A DNA stretch of 64,000 nucleotides. Origin: Meghimatium bilineatum (taxonomy: Eukaryota; Mollusca; Gastropoda; Stylommatophora; Philomycidae). The stretch is taken from NCBI GenBank assembly GCA_034231615.1, contig CM067298.1:65277585-65341584 (forward strand). The letters run 5' to 3'. Every line of letters begins with the position of its first letter. Position 1 is the first letter of the stretch. Of this stretch, positions 55,641-64,000 are shown one piece after another. The notes under the pieces were generated by a model, which saw only the letters and a program-made list of their open reading frames with translations, was not told where the DNA came from and made no database searches. A program made the translations under genes and the position numbers.

Positions 55641-56147
55641 AGATTACATCTGCGTTAATGCGGTAACATCCAGACTCATATGAGCTCTTAACTCTCAAAG
55701 ACATGCATTTGTAAGTGGGGTTTATGAATGCACGTGTAGTCCCAGAAGGAAGGTATTCCAGTGCACAGTATCCCAGGATAACGCATATTTCCAGAAGATC
55801 ACACATGTCTGGGCCAAGCAACAACTCATCACTCGTATCTCTGATTTTCTAACAAATCAGAAATTATGGTACATTTAGTACTCCCCGCCACCAAAGATTC
55901 TGTCACACACGGGCAAATGTGCAATGTCCGCTAACCTGCAACTTTTTGACATTCATGGGTATTGTTTGATCAAAGACACAAATAACAAATTTAGACAAAA
56001 TGTCACATGATGATTTTATTCTCAGGTGACAGGATGTAAAGATATCGCCCATCTTTACATATCAACAATACAACATGTCTGGAACGAATACAGTGTCCTA
56101 AATCTTTAAAATTATAAAATAGAAGTCCAAGTCCTTGGTGCACACAT

Positions 56148-56149
<2 letters not shown>
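55641..56149. other. Unassigned DNA
   Basis: Nothing recognised. Confidence 0.4.

Positions 56150-56179
<30 letters not shown>
56150..56179. repeat. (TA)n microsatellite
   Basis: About 15 TA units. Confidence 0.95.
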
Positions 56180-56186
<7 letters not shown>

Positions 56187-56663
56187 TATTAGTACGAGTA
56201 TATAGCATTGTCACTAACTCTATATACTATGTTGCTGCTAATGTTGATTACAACTACAAACAGATCGTTCACATTCTTCCAGGTTTATTTTCTCATTTGA
56301 ATTTCAGATAATGCTCATGTTAGACAACTATAGCAGACAATGGATGTAAGTGTGCTAAATGCTAGTGGCATTATGCGGTTAAATACTCGTTTTACGTGAG
56401 ATATTCACTGATGACTGTCAGTAAATCTCGCTAATATCGGGAAATTTAAACAAAATAAGCGGACATTATAATATATGGACATACAAAGGTATATAAGAGG
56501 CACATGAAGTCAACTGATATTGAATTATTCTTCTGTTTATAAGTGCCATATATTTATATGCTACCCATATTATGATACTTTAATTATGGTGTCTATTTAG
56601 ACGTCTAGCAAATAGTTGTTTTTGTCTATCACGTGTACCATCGATTTGTTGTTAATGTCGATG
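56180..56663. other. Unassigned AT-rich DNA
   Basis: Nothing recognised. Confidence 0.4.
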
Positions 56664-57111
56664 AATTCATAGTGATGTTTGTTTGTTTTTCGTTCGCTCC
56701 ATTGTAACCATCACGGATATCCGTGCGATTTCCGCCGGGAGCGTGATTACGTTGTGCCACCGTTATGCGCCTTGTAGGCCTAGCACATCCGATTTCGGCA
56801 TGCCTTGACAATTCGGGTGGGCTACCCTTAGCCTGTGACAGCCTCTATATCTGTCTCCAGGCACGCGTAGTGGAGACTCTTCGCCCAGACGATTTTCTTG
56901 CTCTCGTCTGACTCGGACGAGGTGTTCCACTGTCTATGAACTTGCTTCGTGTAATTGGACGTGCTGTGCCTGTGCCCATTGGGTACTGAACCGTTTCTCG
57001 TCCGTGAGCCTGGTTCCTTAAGGGGAAGAACTCAACAGAGGAGTTGGACCCTGGCTCTTTCGCCCTCTTAGCCACGGTGTCATTCACCGACATCGTGTAC
57101 CCCTTGTCCAA
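56629..57111 (-). other. Open frames in the 3' half of the GC-rich retroposon
   Basis: Minus-strand frames 57111-56845 (88 codons) and 56811-56629 (60 codons) are open. The first contains NDTVAKRAKEPGSNSSVEFF and ARKSSGRRVSTTRAW and overlaps a 106-bp repeat unit. I do not recognise either, and they may be noncoding. The second runs past the element's end into flanking DNA, which argues against it being a real gene as drawn. Confidence 0.2.
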
Positions 57112-57378
57112 GTTCGAGTCTCACACCACGCGTTTGAGAGCAAGGCGTTCTCGAGCTGAGCGTCCTTGTCCCAATAGCGCCTGAGCCCATCAGGTACTGA
57201 ACCCTTTCTCTCTTCAAGTGTATTTCCGGTGTAGGAAAACCTGACAGTAGAGTTGGGCCAGGGCTATGTCGTTGTCCCTTTTGTGCCTGAGCACATCGAG
57301 TACGGAACCCTTTCTCTTCGCGAGCATATTTCCGGTTTAGGAAGGCTCGACCTTAGAGTTGGATTAGTTCTTCTTGCT
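56965..57378. repeat. Degenerate ~106-bp repeats inside the GC-rich retroposon
   Basis: Three related ~90-bp blocks start at about 56969, 57180 and 57286 (cctgtgcccattgggtactg, cctgagcccatcaggtactg, cctgagcacatcgagtacgg). Each continues through gaaccctttctc and ends near gagttgg. The spacings of 211 and 106 suggest a fourth, lost unit between the first two. Confidence 0.8.
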
Positions 57379-57591
57379 TTACCAAACACCAATGAATGGG
57401 TCTGGGTCTCTGCCTGTAAGGAACACAGGTAACTAGAAACTCGTCTCGAGCTGACGGAGCTTGTAGTTCCCCTTTCCTAAGGACTTTTCACTTTCTATTT
57501 GCAGTTTGCGCTGCCCTCTAGCGCTGTTCTGCCCTTTCTTTGTTTCATTGTACTCGGTATGAAATCTATGTCTCTCGCCATGCATCTACCT

Positions 57592-57879
57592 TTACGTGCA
57601 TTTTACATTGGCCGCCCCTCCAATGTTCGGACTGGACTGACTAGCTTCACTGTATGTCGACAGTGTCGCTATATGTGGTGATGCTGGTGGTGTCGGAGAT
57701 ATGTCTGTCTCTGTGCAGGCAAATCTCTTTCCATCTGCTACCTCCACATCTCGGACACGATCCCCAAATGATTTGGCCAGAATAAGCTCGAGCTGCTGTA
57801 TTTCTGTTTCCAGGGTGCACCGCTTGGAGGTACATTTGGGATCTTGGTTATCTGCTAACCCTGGGTCCGCCTAGAGCAA
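57592..57879 (-). other. Unrecognised 95-codon open frame, 5' half of the GC-rich retroposon
   Basis: Minus-strand frame with no ATG, open from after a TAG at about 57880 to a TAA near 57592. The first part suggests an amphipathic helix (TLETEIQQLELILAKSF, then GDRVRDVEVADGKRFA), followed by a Ser/Thr/Pro-rich stretch (TDISPTPPASPHIATL). That layout is common to many proteins, including LINE ORF1 and gag types, so no function is assigned. Another frame over the same DNA contains CPRCGGSRW. Confidence 0.3.
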
Positions 57880-57911
57880 TGCGTTCCCTTTGCACCCCAA
57901 TTCATAGTGAT

Positions 57912-58583
57912 AAGAACATAGTAAGACATATGAAACATGACAAGAGGAAATCAAGAAAGAGAAATATGTAAAATAACGGATACCATGTAAGTAGGAAGAT
58001 GGTTTATAAAAGGAGAGATTTTAAAGTATTTAAACATAACATTTCGATGTGTAAATGTCAACATTGATTGTACAGTAATTCTTGATTCCGATTCCTTAGT
58101 TGAGTGTCTTTCTTTTTCTAACGAAGATTATTAAGTCTTCTTGTTGGTGCAGAACAAACAAAAGACAGCATGTGTGTACGAATAAATGAAAGGCTGATTT
58201 CTTTGACATATTCTTCTTTGCTGTTACATATTAAAGAGTTGAGCAAAAGTCTACGATCGATAACAGTCCTTGACAAATCTCTCACTGGGTGTTAGTGATG
58301 TCTGCCTTGCTGACTGAACATCAGACAATGATCATAGTTTATCTCTCACATTTCTCTTTTCAAATTTTAAATTGGTTCACACTTTATATACAAGAATGGA
58401 TTTTCCCTTATTTTAAGACACTTGTAAGAATGAAAATATCAGCTGTATAAATTCCGTTCTGTGAAGATTTTTATTAAAAAGGCTGCGTTTAGCTCAGTAT
58501 TCAAAAGCTTTCCTTGAACTATACCATTATATAATTATTTTCCAACAGGGAAATGTCTACCGCACTTGCGAACCAGTTTTGGT

Positions 58584-58585
<2 letters not shown>
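57912..58585. other. Unassigned AT-rich DNA
   Basis: Nothing recognised. Confidence 0.4.

Positions 58586-58621
<36 letters not shown>
58586..58621. repeat. (TA)n microsatellite
   Basis: About 18 TA units. Confidence 0.95.
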
Positions 58622-59109
58622 CTACGAACTAGATAGTTAATTCTTCGTCGGATCAGCATGGCACTTCGTACGTCCATAGTAAATCCAGTAGATGAGGGTG
58701 TGGTGTCGGGGTGTTCAAATCTTGCCTCTTAGCAAATCAAAACATGACTTCTATTACTAGGAACCTAACCTAGGTAGAACCTAACCCTCCTCTCTTTTAG
58801 CGAATTTTCATTGAAATGTTTGAAATTGTTCACAAAAGGGTGGAGGAATCTACATGCAAAACCCAGGAATGACTTTTTTTAAAAAGGACCCCCCTCCCGT
58901 TTACGGAAAATGTATCTACATTCTGCCATATGTGATTCAATATCGTATTAATCGATCTCGTATTAATCGATCTCGTATTCATCGATCTAGTATTAAGTAT
59001 GTAATACATGACACTTCCGGTTCGGTGTCACTTGATAACTCTTCTTTTGATTCATATATGTTGCTCGCTTCTTTCTACACCATCCTAGACTCCCAGGTCC
59101 TGCATTATA
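58622..59109. other. Unassigned DNA with a 15-bp repeat
   Basis: At 58942-58994 the unit cgtattaatcgatct recurs three to four times. Otherwise nothing recognised. Confidence 0.45.
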
Positions 59110-59345
59110 GCCATCATCATAACGTGACATATTCCTTCCAGAACGTTGTCTTTGAAGGCATGAACCCGACTCTATCCGTTGCCCATCGTGCTGTCTCCTC
59201 CAATGATATTTTCACAGTCTTTGATGTCATCTGACCATCAAGCTTCTACTTCCCGGAATTGTGCCCATAATATACGCCTTTCCATGACATTGTGTCTTGT
59301 TATGTGTCGTAAATATTTCAGTTTACTATGTATTCTAGCCATAGA
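59110..59345 (-). pseudogene. LINE C-terminal fragment
   Basis: The minus strand gives MARIHSKLKYLRHITRHNVM, then ERRI and SDDIKDCENIIGGD. These parallel the LINE pattern KLxYxGHxxRH...WTDDIKEWTG. Frames are broken and no RT core is seen. Confidence 0.55.
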
Positions 59346-60065
59346 TACTAATTATAATACTAATAATACACTCATAACCCGTCATGGTCGTACGGAGTAT
59401 CACATTGAGACATTTGGTTGCAGAAAGATCTATATACATCTCTATCCTCTACCATGCTGATGCGTTTGGGAACTTCACAACCTGCCCATTCTTTAATATT
59501 ATTCAGCCATGTTGTTTTCTGAGCACCTTGTCCTCTTACCCACTTACTGAACCTTGAAGAATATCTTTTATCAACGAGGAATGTCTCAACACATGCCCAT
59601 ACAATTAGAGTTTGCGAAGTTTCACGATTGTCAACAGTGGTTCTTGTTGTCGAGCTAATTAATTCATTTTATCACGCACAGAAACATTGTTCTTATGTTC
59701 TCGATAACAGATACACAACACACGTCTATAGTATTTGTTTTCCAACGCCTGGATTCTTCTCTCAAAATGTTCTGTTCTCACAACCATATAGAAATATTGA
59801 CAAAACCAAATATTTATATAAGTTGATCTTACTACTAGTTGTGATCATGTTTTCCAAATAGTGGTTACTCTTGTCATGACGACCATGACCATTGCCAGTC
59901 GTTTCTTAACTTCAGCTGTTGATTCACCAGCGCCACTAATATGGGCTCCCAGATAAGAGAGCATAGAAACATCCTCCAACCTTCGAATGTTAAGATTCAT
60001 ATATTCTTTCGAACTACGTGAGTACTTCTATTTAACAATATTTTACTCTTATGTGCATTGAACAC
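59346..60065. other. Unassigned DNA
   Basis: Nothing recognised. Confidence 0.4.
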
Positions 60066-60880
60066 AAAACATCATAATAATTCAAGTGTATGCTCAAATA
60101 TCTGCAGCCAAGGAGCAAGAGCTAGACGTTTTCTATGACAGACTGCAGGAAACAATAGACATAACACACAAACATAATATAAAACTAATAATATGTGATC
60201 ATAATGCGAATGTTGGTAAGGAAAGAAGACCTGAGGAATTTAGGGTAAAATGCCCATTTGGAATTAGGACAGTAAACTAAAAGAGAGAAATACTACTAAC
60301 ATTCTGCCTAGAACATGACCTAGTAATTGCCAACACCCTGTTCAGCTTTGCATATGTAGGATCAACCATCAACACCACAGACGATTGTTGGGTAGAGATA
60401 CAAAAGAGATTAGCAATGGCACTACAAAAAACATCACAGGTGGAAAATCTATAGCAAGGAGCAAACAGAAACTACTAAGAAGCTATTTTTCCAGCGGCAA
60501 CATGCGGTTGTGAGATGTGGGCAATAAAATCGACAATGGAAAAGAAATTATTTGTATTCGAAAGGAAATGCTATAGAAAAGTTCTAAGAATATCTTGTAA
60601 AGAAAAAAGAACTAACGCAGATGTCCCCAAAGATCTAAACATAGAAGAAGACTTGCTCCTCAAAACTATCAAAAAACGCAAACTTACATATTTTGGACAT
60701 GTAAAAAATCAGCGATTTGCAAAGATTAATCATGGAGGAGAAAGTTTCAGGAAACAGAACAAGAGGCAGACCAAGAAAACGATGGACACAAAACATCGAA
60801 GACCTTCTGAACATGATACTGGAAGAAGTTGAGTAGCTCGCACAGAACCGTGATGCTTACATACTGGCAGTGAGGACAAT
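60066..60880 (+). pseudogene. Group E LINE with endonuclease fused to thumb by internal deletion
   Basis: It starts in the APE endonuclease: IQVYAQISAAKEQELDVFYD, then RLQETIDITHKHNIKLIICD and HNANVG (family GDFNAKVG; the first Gly and Phe are lost), FCLEHDLVIANTLFS. The next residues, FAYVGSTINTTDD, already belong to the post-catalytic YLGS region, so about half of ORF2 including the whole RT core is deleted at about 60348. Then CGCEMWAIKSTMEKKLFVFE, KEKRTNADVPKDLNIEEDLL, RKLTYFGHVK and, after a shift, LIMEEKVSGNRTRGRPRKRW. Stops at about 60279 and later also inactivate it. Confidence 0.85.
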
Positions 60881-60934
60881 GGTCTGCAAAGGACACGTCA
60901 CATATATAGTGCATTGATCTCCATACCAAGTTTT

Positions 60935-61440
60935 CGCCAGATAACTCCAATCGTGTTAACTCTTGTAATTCTGATTCTGTTGTCGCCATCATATCGATAT
61001 TATCAACGAAGCCGATATTATAATGTGTCATCCTATAATTGACGTTGATGGATGAAATCCATCTCACACTTCTCTCATGATTGCTTCTATGTAGATGTTT
61101 AAAATGTGTTGGTAACAAGTAAGTATTCTTGTCGAACTCCTACATTAATTTTGAAAATTCATCAATTTCTATATCTATGAATACACCACTTTTTGTTTCT
61201 TTTTATAGTGCCTTTATGTTGGTGATAATGTTTTAGTTAAAATTAAATTATAACATAATATACCAAAGATGTGTATGCAAAACGCGTAAAAAGCTTTAGT
61301 GAAATCAATAAAATAGATCTCGTTGACGTTTTTTTTTAACTTATTAGCGATAAATTGAAAATTTGCTCTACAGTATTAATGTTCTTCCTGAATCCGAATT
61401 GTTCTTCTGTCAAAATTTCTTCTGCTTTATAGCAACAAAG
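60935..61440 (-). pseudogene. LINE RT fragment, decayed (group E-like)
   Basis: From about 61430 downward the minus strand reads ILTEEQFGFRKNINTVEQIF, then a shifted IYFIDFTKAF (motif A), INVGVRQEYLL (motif B, family VGVRQGCLLSP), NIYIEAIMREV-type pieces and IGFVDNIDMMATTESELQEL (motif C, YADD reduced to FVDN). It lies tail-to-tail with the preceding plus-strand copy. Multiple stops. Confidence 0.75.
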
Positions 61441-62739
61441 ATGCGAAAGAAGAAATAACCTCATATAGTCCAACTGGTCCAACATACGTGTTTGCATTCA
61501 AAGTAATCAGCATGCTCCATTGAACTGTGATTAGTTACGTGCCAACATGGTCATAGTAACTGTCTAGATATAAAGGTAACTGCCAATGCAAGCGCGAGAT
61601 AATAGTAATGAGCATAATAAACATAGAATAACATAAATAACCAATATGTGAGAGGGAAAAAATAAATATGAAAACAGCTTTAAAAGAGGAAATGCTAGAA
61701 GAGGTAGAGTAATTTCAATATTTGAGTAACTAAAGATTATTTGTGAGGAAAATACGGCCTCCAGATAACATCAAGCTAGTTAAGTCACTGTAACTGATCC
61801 GCTGGGGTACAAATAGTTTCACATTGCTCTCGTATGATCCCCAGGGTTAGCACATAACCCTGATCATATTTATGTATTTCCTGGTGTTTTCTCATGAAAA
61901 CAAATATATTGCGGTTCGTTTTGGGGTTCTGGCTGACACTTTTAGCTTTGGGGATCGCGTCCGACGCTTTGGGGGTTATAAATAGAATGATAATATATTT
62001 AAATGAGACACGCAACATATACTGTATCTCTCAAACGAGACAGTTAGATGCAATGTCTTCACATGGTGTTCATGCATTCTGTCTCACACAGCTGGAATGC
62101 AGATCCATTGGAGAGGCAATCAATGTACTTGCCCCGATATGAGTAGAGTTCGCTACTGTATAGTAGCATCTAAACTACATATAATTAATGCCTCTGGAGA
62201 GGGCAACACAAACTAAAGGGCAACGTTATGTATAAATACGTGCAAAAATTTAACAAAAATTCAGCACGAAACTTGTCATAGTGTTTGTTCATGGTCAAGA
62301 GCACACAACAGTAAAAACGAAATGGCCGATGGCAAAACGTCCGACCCACGATAAGAGACCCCACTCAAAGTAGAAGACATGATTCAAGTATTGGATACGT
62401 CAAATTAGAGAATGTATTCCTGATTATGAAATAAACCTTTGAATAAAGTTCCTCATTTCACAATGTGAACGCGCCGAACAAATGCCGAATTCATTCTACA
62501 TATCCATGTGTAGACACATTTTGAAAGTTGAGTGCTATAATTCCGATCATGTACTTACATTTGCGAGTATATATTATACTAACTTGTTATATCCTCAATA
62601 ATAAAAACTCGCCTTTCAGGTTCTGATACAAGATGTCCCTTTCTAGTGGAACAATACTGGATTAGGAATGGAAATATAAGGTTACCCATTTCCGTAACAT
62701 AAAAAGACGTTGACACATACTTCTGTATTTAGTCAATTC
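61441..62739. other. Mostly unassigned, with a scrap of LINE thumb
   Basis: At 61660-61745 ALKEEMLEEVE, a stop and FQYLS resembles the thumb-region EVxxFxYLGS motif of LINEs. Otherwise nothing recognised. Confidence 0.4.
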
Positions 62740-62995
62740 TGTATTTAGACTATCAAATACTCGGAGTGTCATTAAGAGAAAGAATTAGAAGCGATAATAT
62801 CAGATAAATAACTAAAAAAATACCAGTATTGTAACACATCAAAAGACAACAGATCAAGTGGTTTTCACTCACTTTCAGACTACCAACACACAGCATGCCA
62901 CAGATGGCCATGACACATAGATGTCACGGATATAAAGTTAGAAGCAGATCATGTGAAAGATGGAACACAAAAATCAACGCCACAGGAGCGAAATA
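62740..62995 (+). pseudogene. Group C LINE, C-terminal fragment
   Basis: Pieces ILGVSLRERIRSDNIR, IKRQQIKWFSLTFRLPTHSM and PQMAMTHRCHGYKVRSRS match 43.19-43.39 kb in order, with two stops. It runs directly into the RNase H fragment that follows. Confidence 0.8.
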
Positions 62996-63660
62996 CCGTT
63001 AACAGAAACACACAAAAAAAGCGGATGTGGTTTTGTTGCCTACAGAAACGGCTTGAAGTTGGTGGAGAAATCTTCAGCATATTCCACTGTCACATCGCGC
63101 ATGAGGTTTGAGATAGAGGGAGTTAGAGCAGCACTTAATAGGTTGATAATTGATAAACCAACACACTCAGTAATACTCACAGACTCTCAAAGCATGCTGC
63201 GCAAGATAGAAATGTTCATGCTAAGAAACGAATGATGAGACTTATTGAATAACTCAGTTCAGAGCATTACGTGGATATACTGCCCTGGTCATACTGGGGT
63301 CAGAGGAGACGAGAGAGCCGAATTATGGTAAGCAATGCGGCGATAGACGGCAAAATCATAGAAGAGATAAAGCAGACTTGATCAAGGCAGTAATAAATTC
63401 ATTTCAAGATGAAGATGGTGTCAAAGAGGATGAGAACGTACCCATACAGACAATGTTAGAAATGGGAGTATCTAGGTGAGAAAAGGAACAGTAAATGTTT
63501 TGGAAAGTCGCGAAGATCACACAGTCAACACCTGACCGGGACTCTGAGTCTACATAAACTGGGATGCTGGAGCTGAAGGTGGAGCACTTATGGGAATGTC
63601 CCCCGTGCTGTGTAGCTAATTTCTAATCAAGAATGATGAATCAAGAATACAAGAATAGAT
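62996..63660 (+). pseudogene. RNase H-type LINE (group F), 3' region
   Basis: An open stretch to 63235 reads SGCGFVAYRNGLKLVEKSSA, then RMRFEIEGVRAALNRLIID (catalytic Glu box) and THSVILTDSQSMLRKIEMF (catalytic Asp in TDSQS). Across later frames come IYCPGHTGVRGDERAE (the GHxGxxGNExAD box), DKADLIKAVINSF, LEMGVSR, HLTGTLSL and EHLWECPPCCVANF with a stop and tctaatcaagaat. The first Asp (YTDGS) lies upstream of the truncation. The domain would degrade the RNA template after first-strand synthesis; this copy is dead. Confidence 0.85.
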
Positions 63661-63794
63661 CAGGACTGTTATAATTCATACTGTCGAGGAACAAACGAAA
63701 TGTCTGTTAGAGTGTTGTATAAATTGATCGCCGAGGCTCAAGTGAGGGCTAGGGTGCATGCTAAGCTATATGTTTATGTTTCACGTGAGATTTA

Positions 63795-63796
<2 letters not shown>
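63661..63796. other. Unassigned DNA
   Basis: Short stretch with a diverged aatcaagaat end of the preceding element; nothing else. Confidence 0.35.

Positions 63797-63881
<85 letters not shown>
63797..63881. repeat. (AT)n microsatellite, about 42 units
   Basis: The longest simple repeat in the window. It creates an IYIY frame that is not a gene. Confidence 0.97.
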
Positions 63882-63885
<4 letters not shown>

Positions 63886-64000
63886 TATACAATTCACATT
63901 ATATACAATTCAATTTATGTGCGTTTTTCTCGTGACGAGTATATATTTGTGAACTATCCAAAGTGTTATACCATACCATCCTTTTTAACTCACATCTTCA
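63882..64000. other. Unassigned AT-rich DNA to window end
   Basis: Only a short duplicated attatatacaattca motif is visible. Confidence 0.4.

Larger units (their letters stand above)
56664..57911 (-). mobile_element. GC-richer retroposon of unknown origin with 13-bp target duplication
   Basis: The 13-mer aattcatagtgat occurs exactly at 56664-56676 and 57899-57911. Between them lie 1,222 bp that are visibly richer in G and C than the whole surrounding window, with sharp edges at the repeats. On the minus strand the insert begins ggggtgcaaagggaacgc and ends cgaacgaaaaacaaacaaac, a simple A-rich tail, so the minus strand is the copied RNA. This fits a retroposed transcript (processed pseudogene, 5'-truncated LINE or long SINE). 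No RT, endonuclease or RNase H motif was found. Confidence 0.8.

Noticed and set aside
63758..63952. Open frame with a long IYIYIY run
   Set aside because: Translation of an (AT)n microsatellite.

Overview
The window reads as intergenic, repeat-dominated DNA from a metazoan nuclear genome, most likely an invertebrate. It is strongly AT-rich and holds no bacterial-type operons, no rRNA and no intact host gene that I can recognise. It is packed with broken APE-type non-LTR retrotransposons (LINEs), SINE-like retroposons, small DNA-transposon relics and minisatellites. The species cannot be fixed from sequence alone; the LINE and SINE mix would fit a mollusc or an arthropod. A run of exactly 100 N at 48934-49033 is a scaffold gap.

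Layout. 1-11 kb: a Tc1-type transposase relic (2.2 kb), a minisatellite bounded by inverted repeats (3.8-4.3 kb), more tandem arrays, two opposed LINE pieces (6.1-7.2 kb) and a hAT-type MITE (8.36 kb). 11-13.4 kb: a long decayed LINE reverse transcriptase followed by two SINE-like copies. 17-22.5 kb: LINE tails, two tRNA-like relics and 34-bp and 37-bp arrays. 23.6-32.2 kb: dispersed repeats, a roughly 3 kb minus-strand LINE with endonuclease and RT remains, a hAT MITE with a perfect 8-bp target duplication, and more LINE. 34-40 kb: LINE RT, RNase H and SINE pieces, plus two coding-looking frames I cannot name. 42-48.8 kb: the best preserved LINEs, a full-length SINE, a hAT-like MITE and a foldback element. 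51.7-55.6 kb: a retroposon inside a tandem array, LINE pieces and a 31-bp array. 56.7-57.9 kb: a GC-richer retroposon of unknown origin with a 13-bp target duplication. 59-63.7 kb: more LINE fragments.

The LINE pieces fall into recurring groups, labelled here by C-terminal signature. A (ends CGDGT; 46.8, 36.8, 42.0, 21.9 kb). B (GCESWK; 11.3, 31.4, 34.9 kb and probably 26.7 kb). C (ends near RELFHP; 42.7, 62.7, 55.4, 10.0, 39.1 kb). D (RHDSLSKTIL; 25.3, 48.3, 53.0 kb). E (60.1, 43.8 kb and perhaps 60.9 kb). RNase H-bearing F (63.0, 36.3, 23.9 kb, with a related element at 38-39.7 kb). Target duplications and simple-sequence tails on the SINEs, on the group A LINE and on two unknown retroposons show that target-primed reverse transcription built much of this window.

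The most novel items are the GC-rich retroposon at 56.7-57.9 kb, the SINE-like family with defined ends, the 615-bp retroposon in an array at 51.8 kb, the inverted-repeat-bounded minisatellite at 3.8 kb and the arm-loop-arm-loop structure at 46.5 kb. Clade names and protein assignments rest on motif recognition by eye; no search was run.
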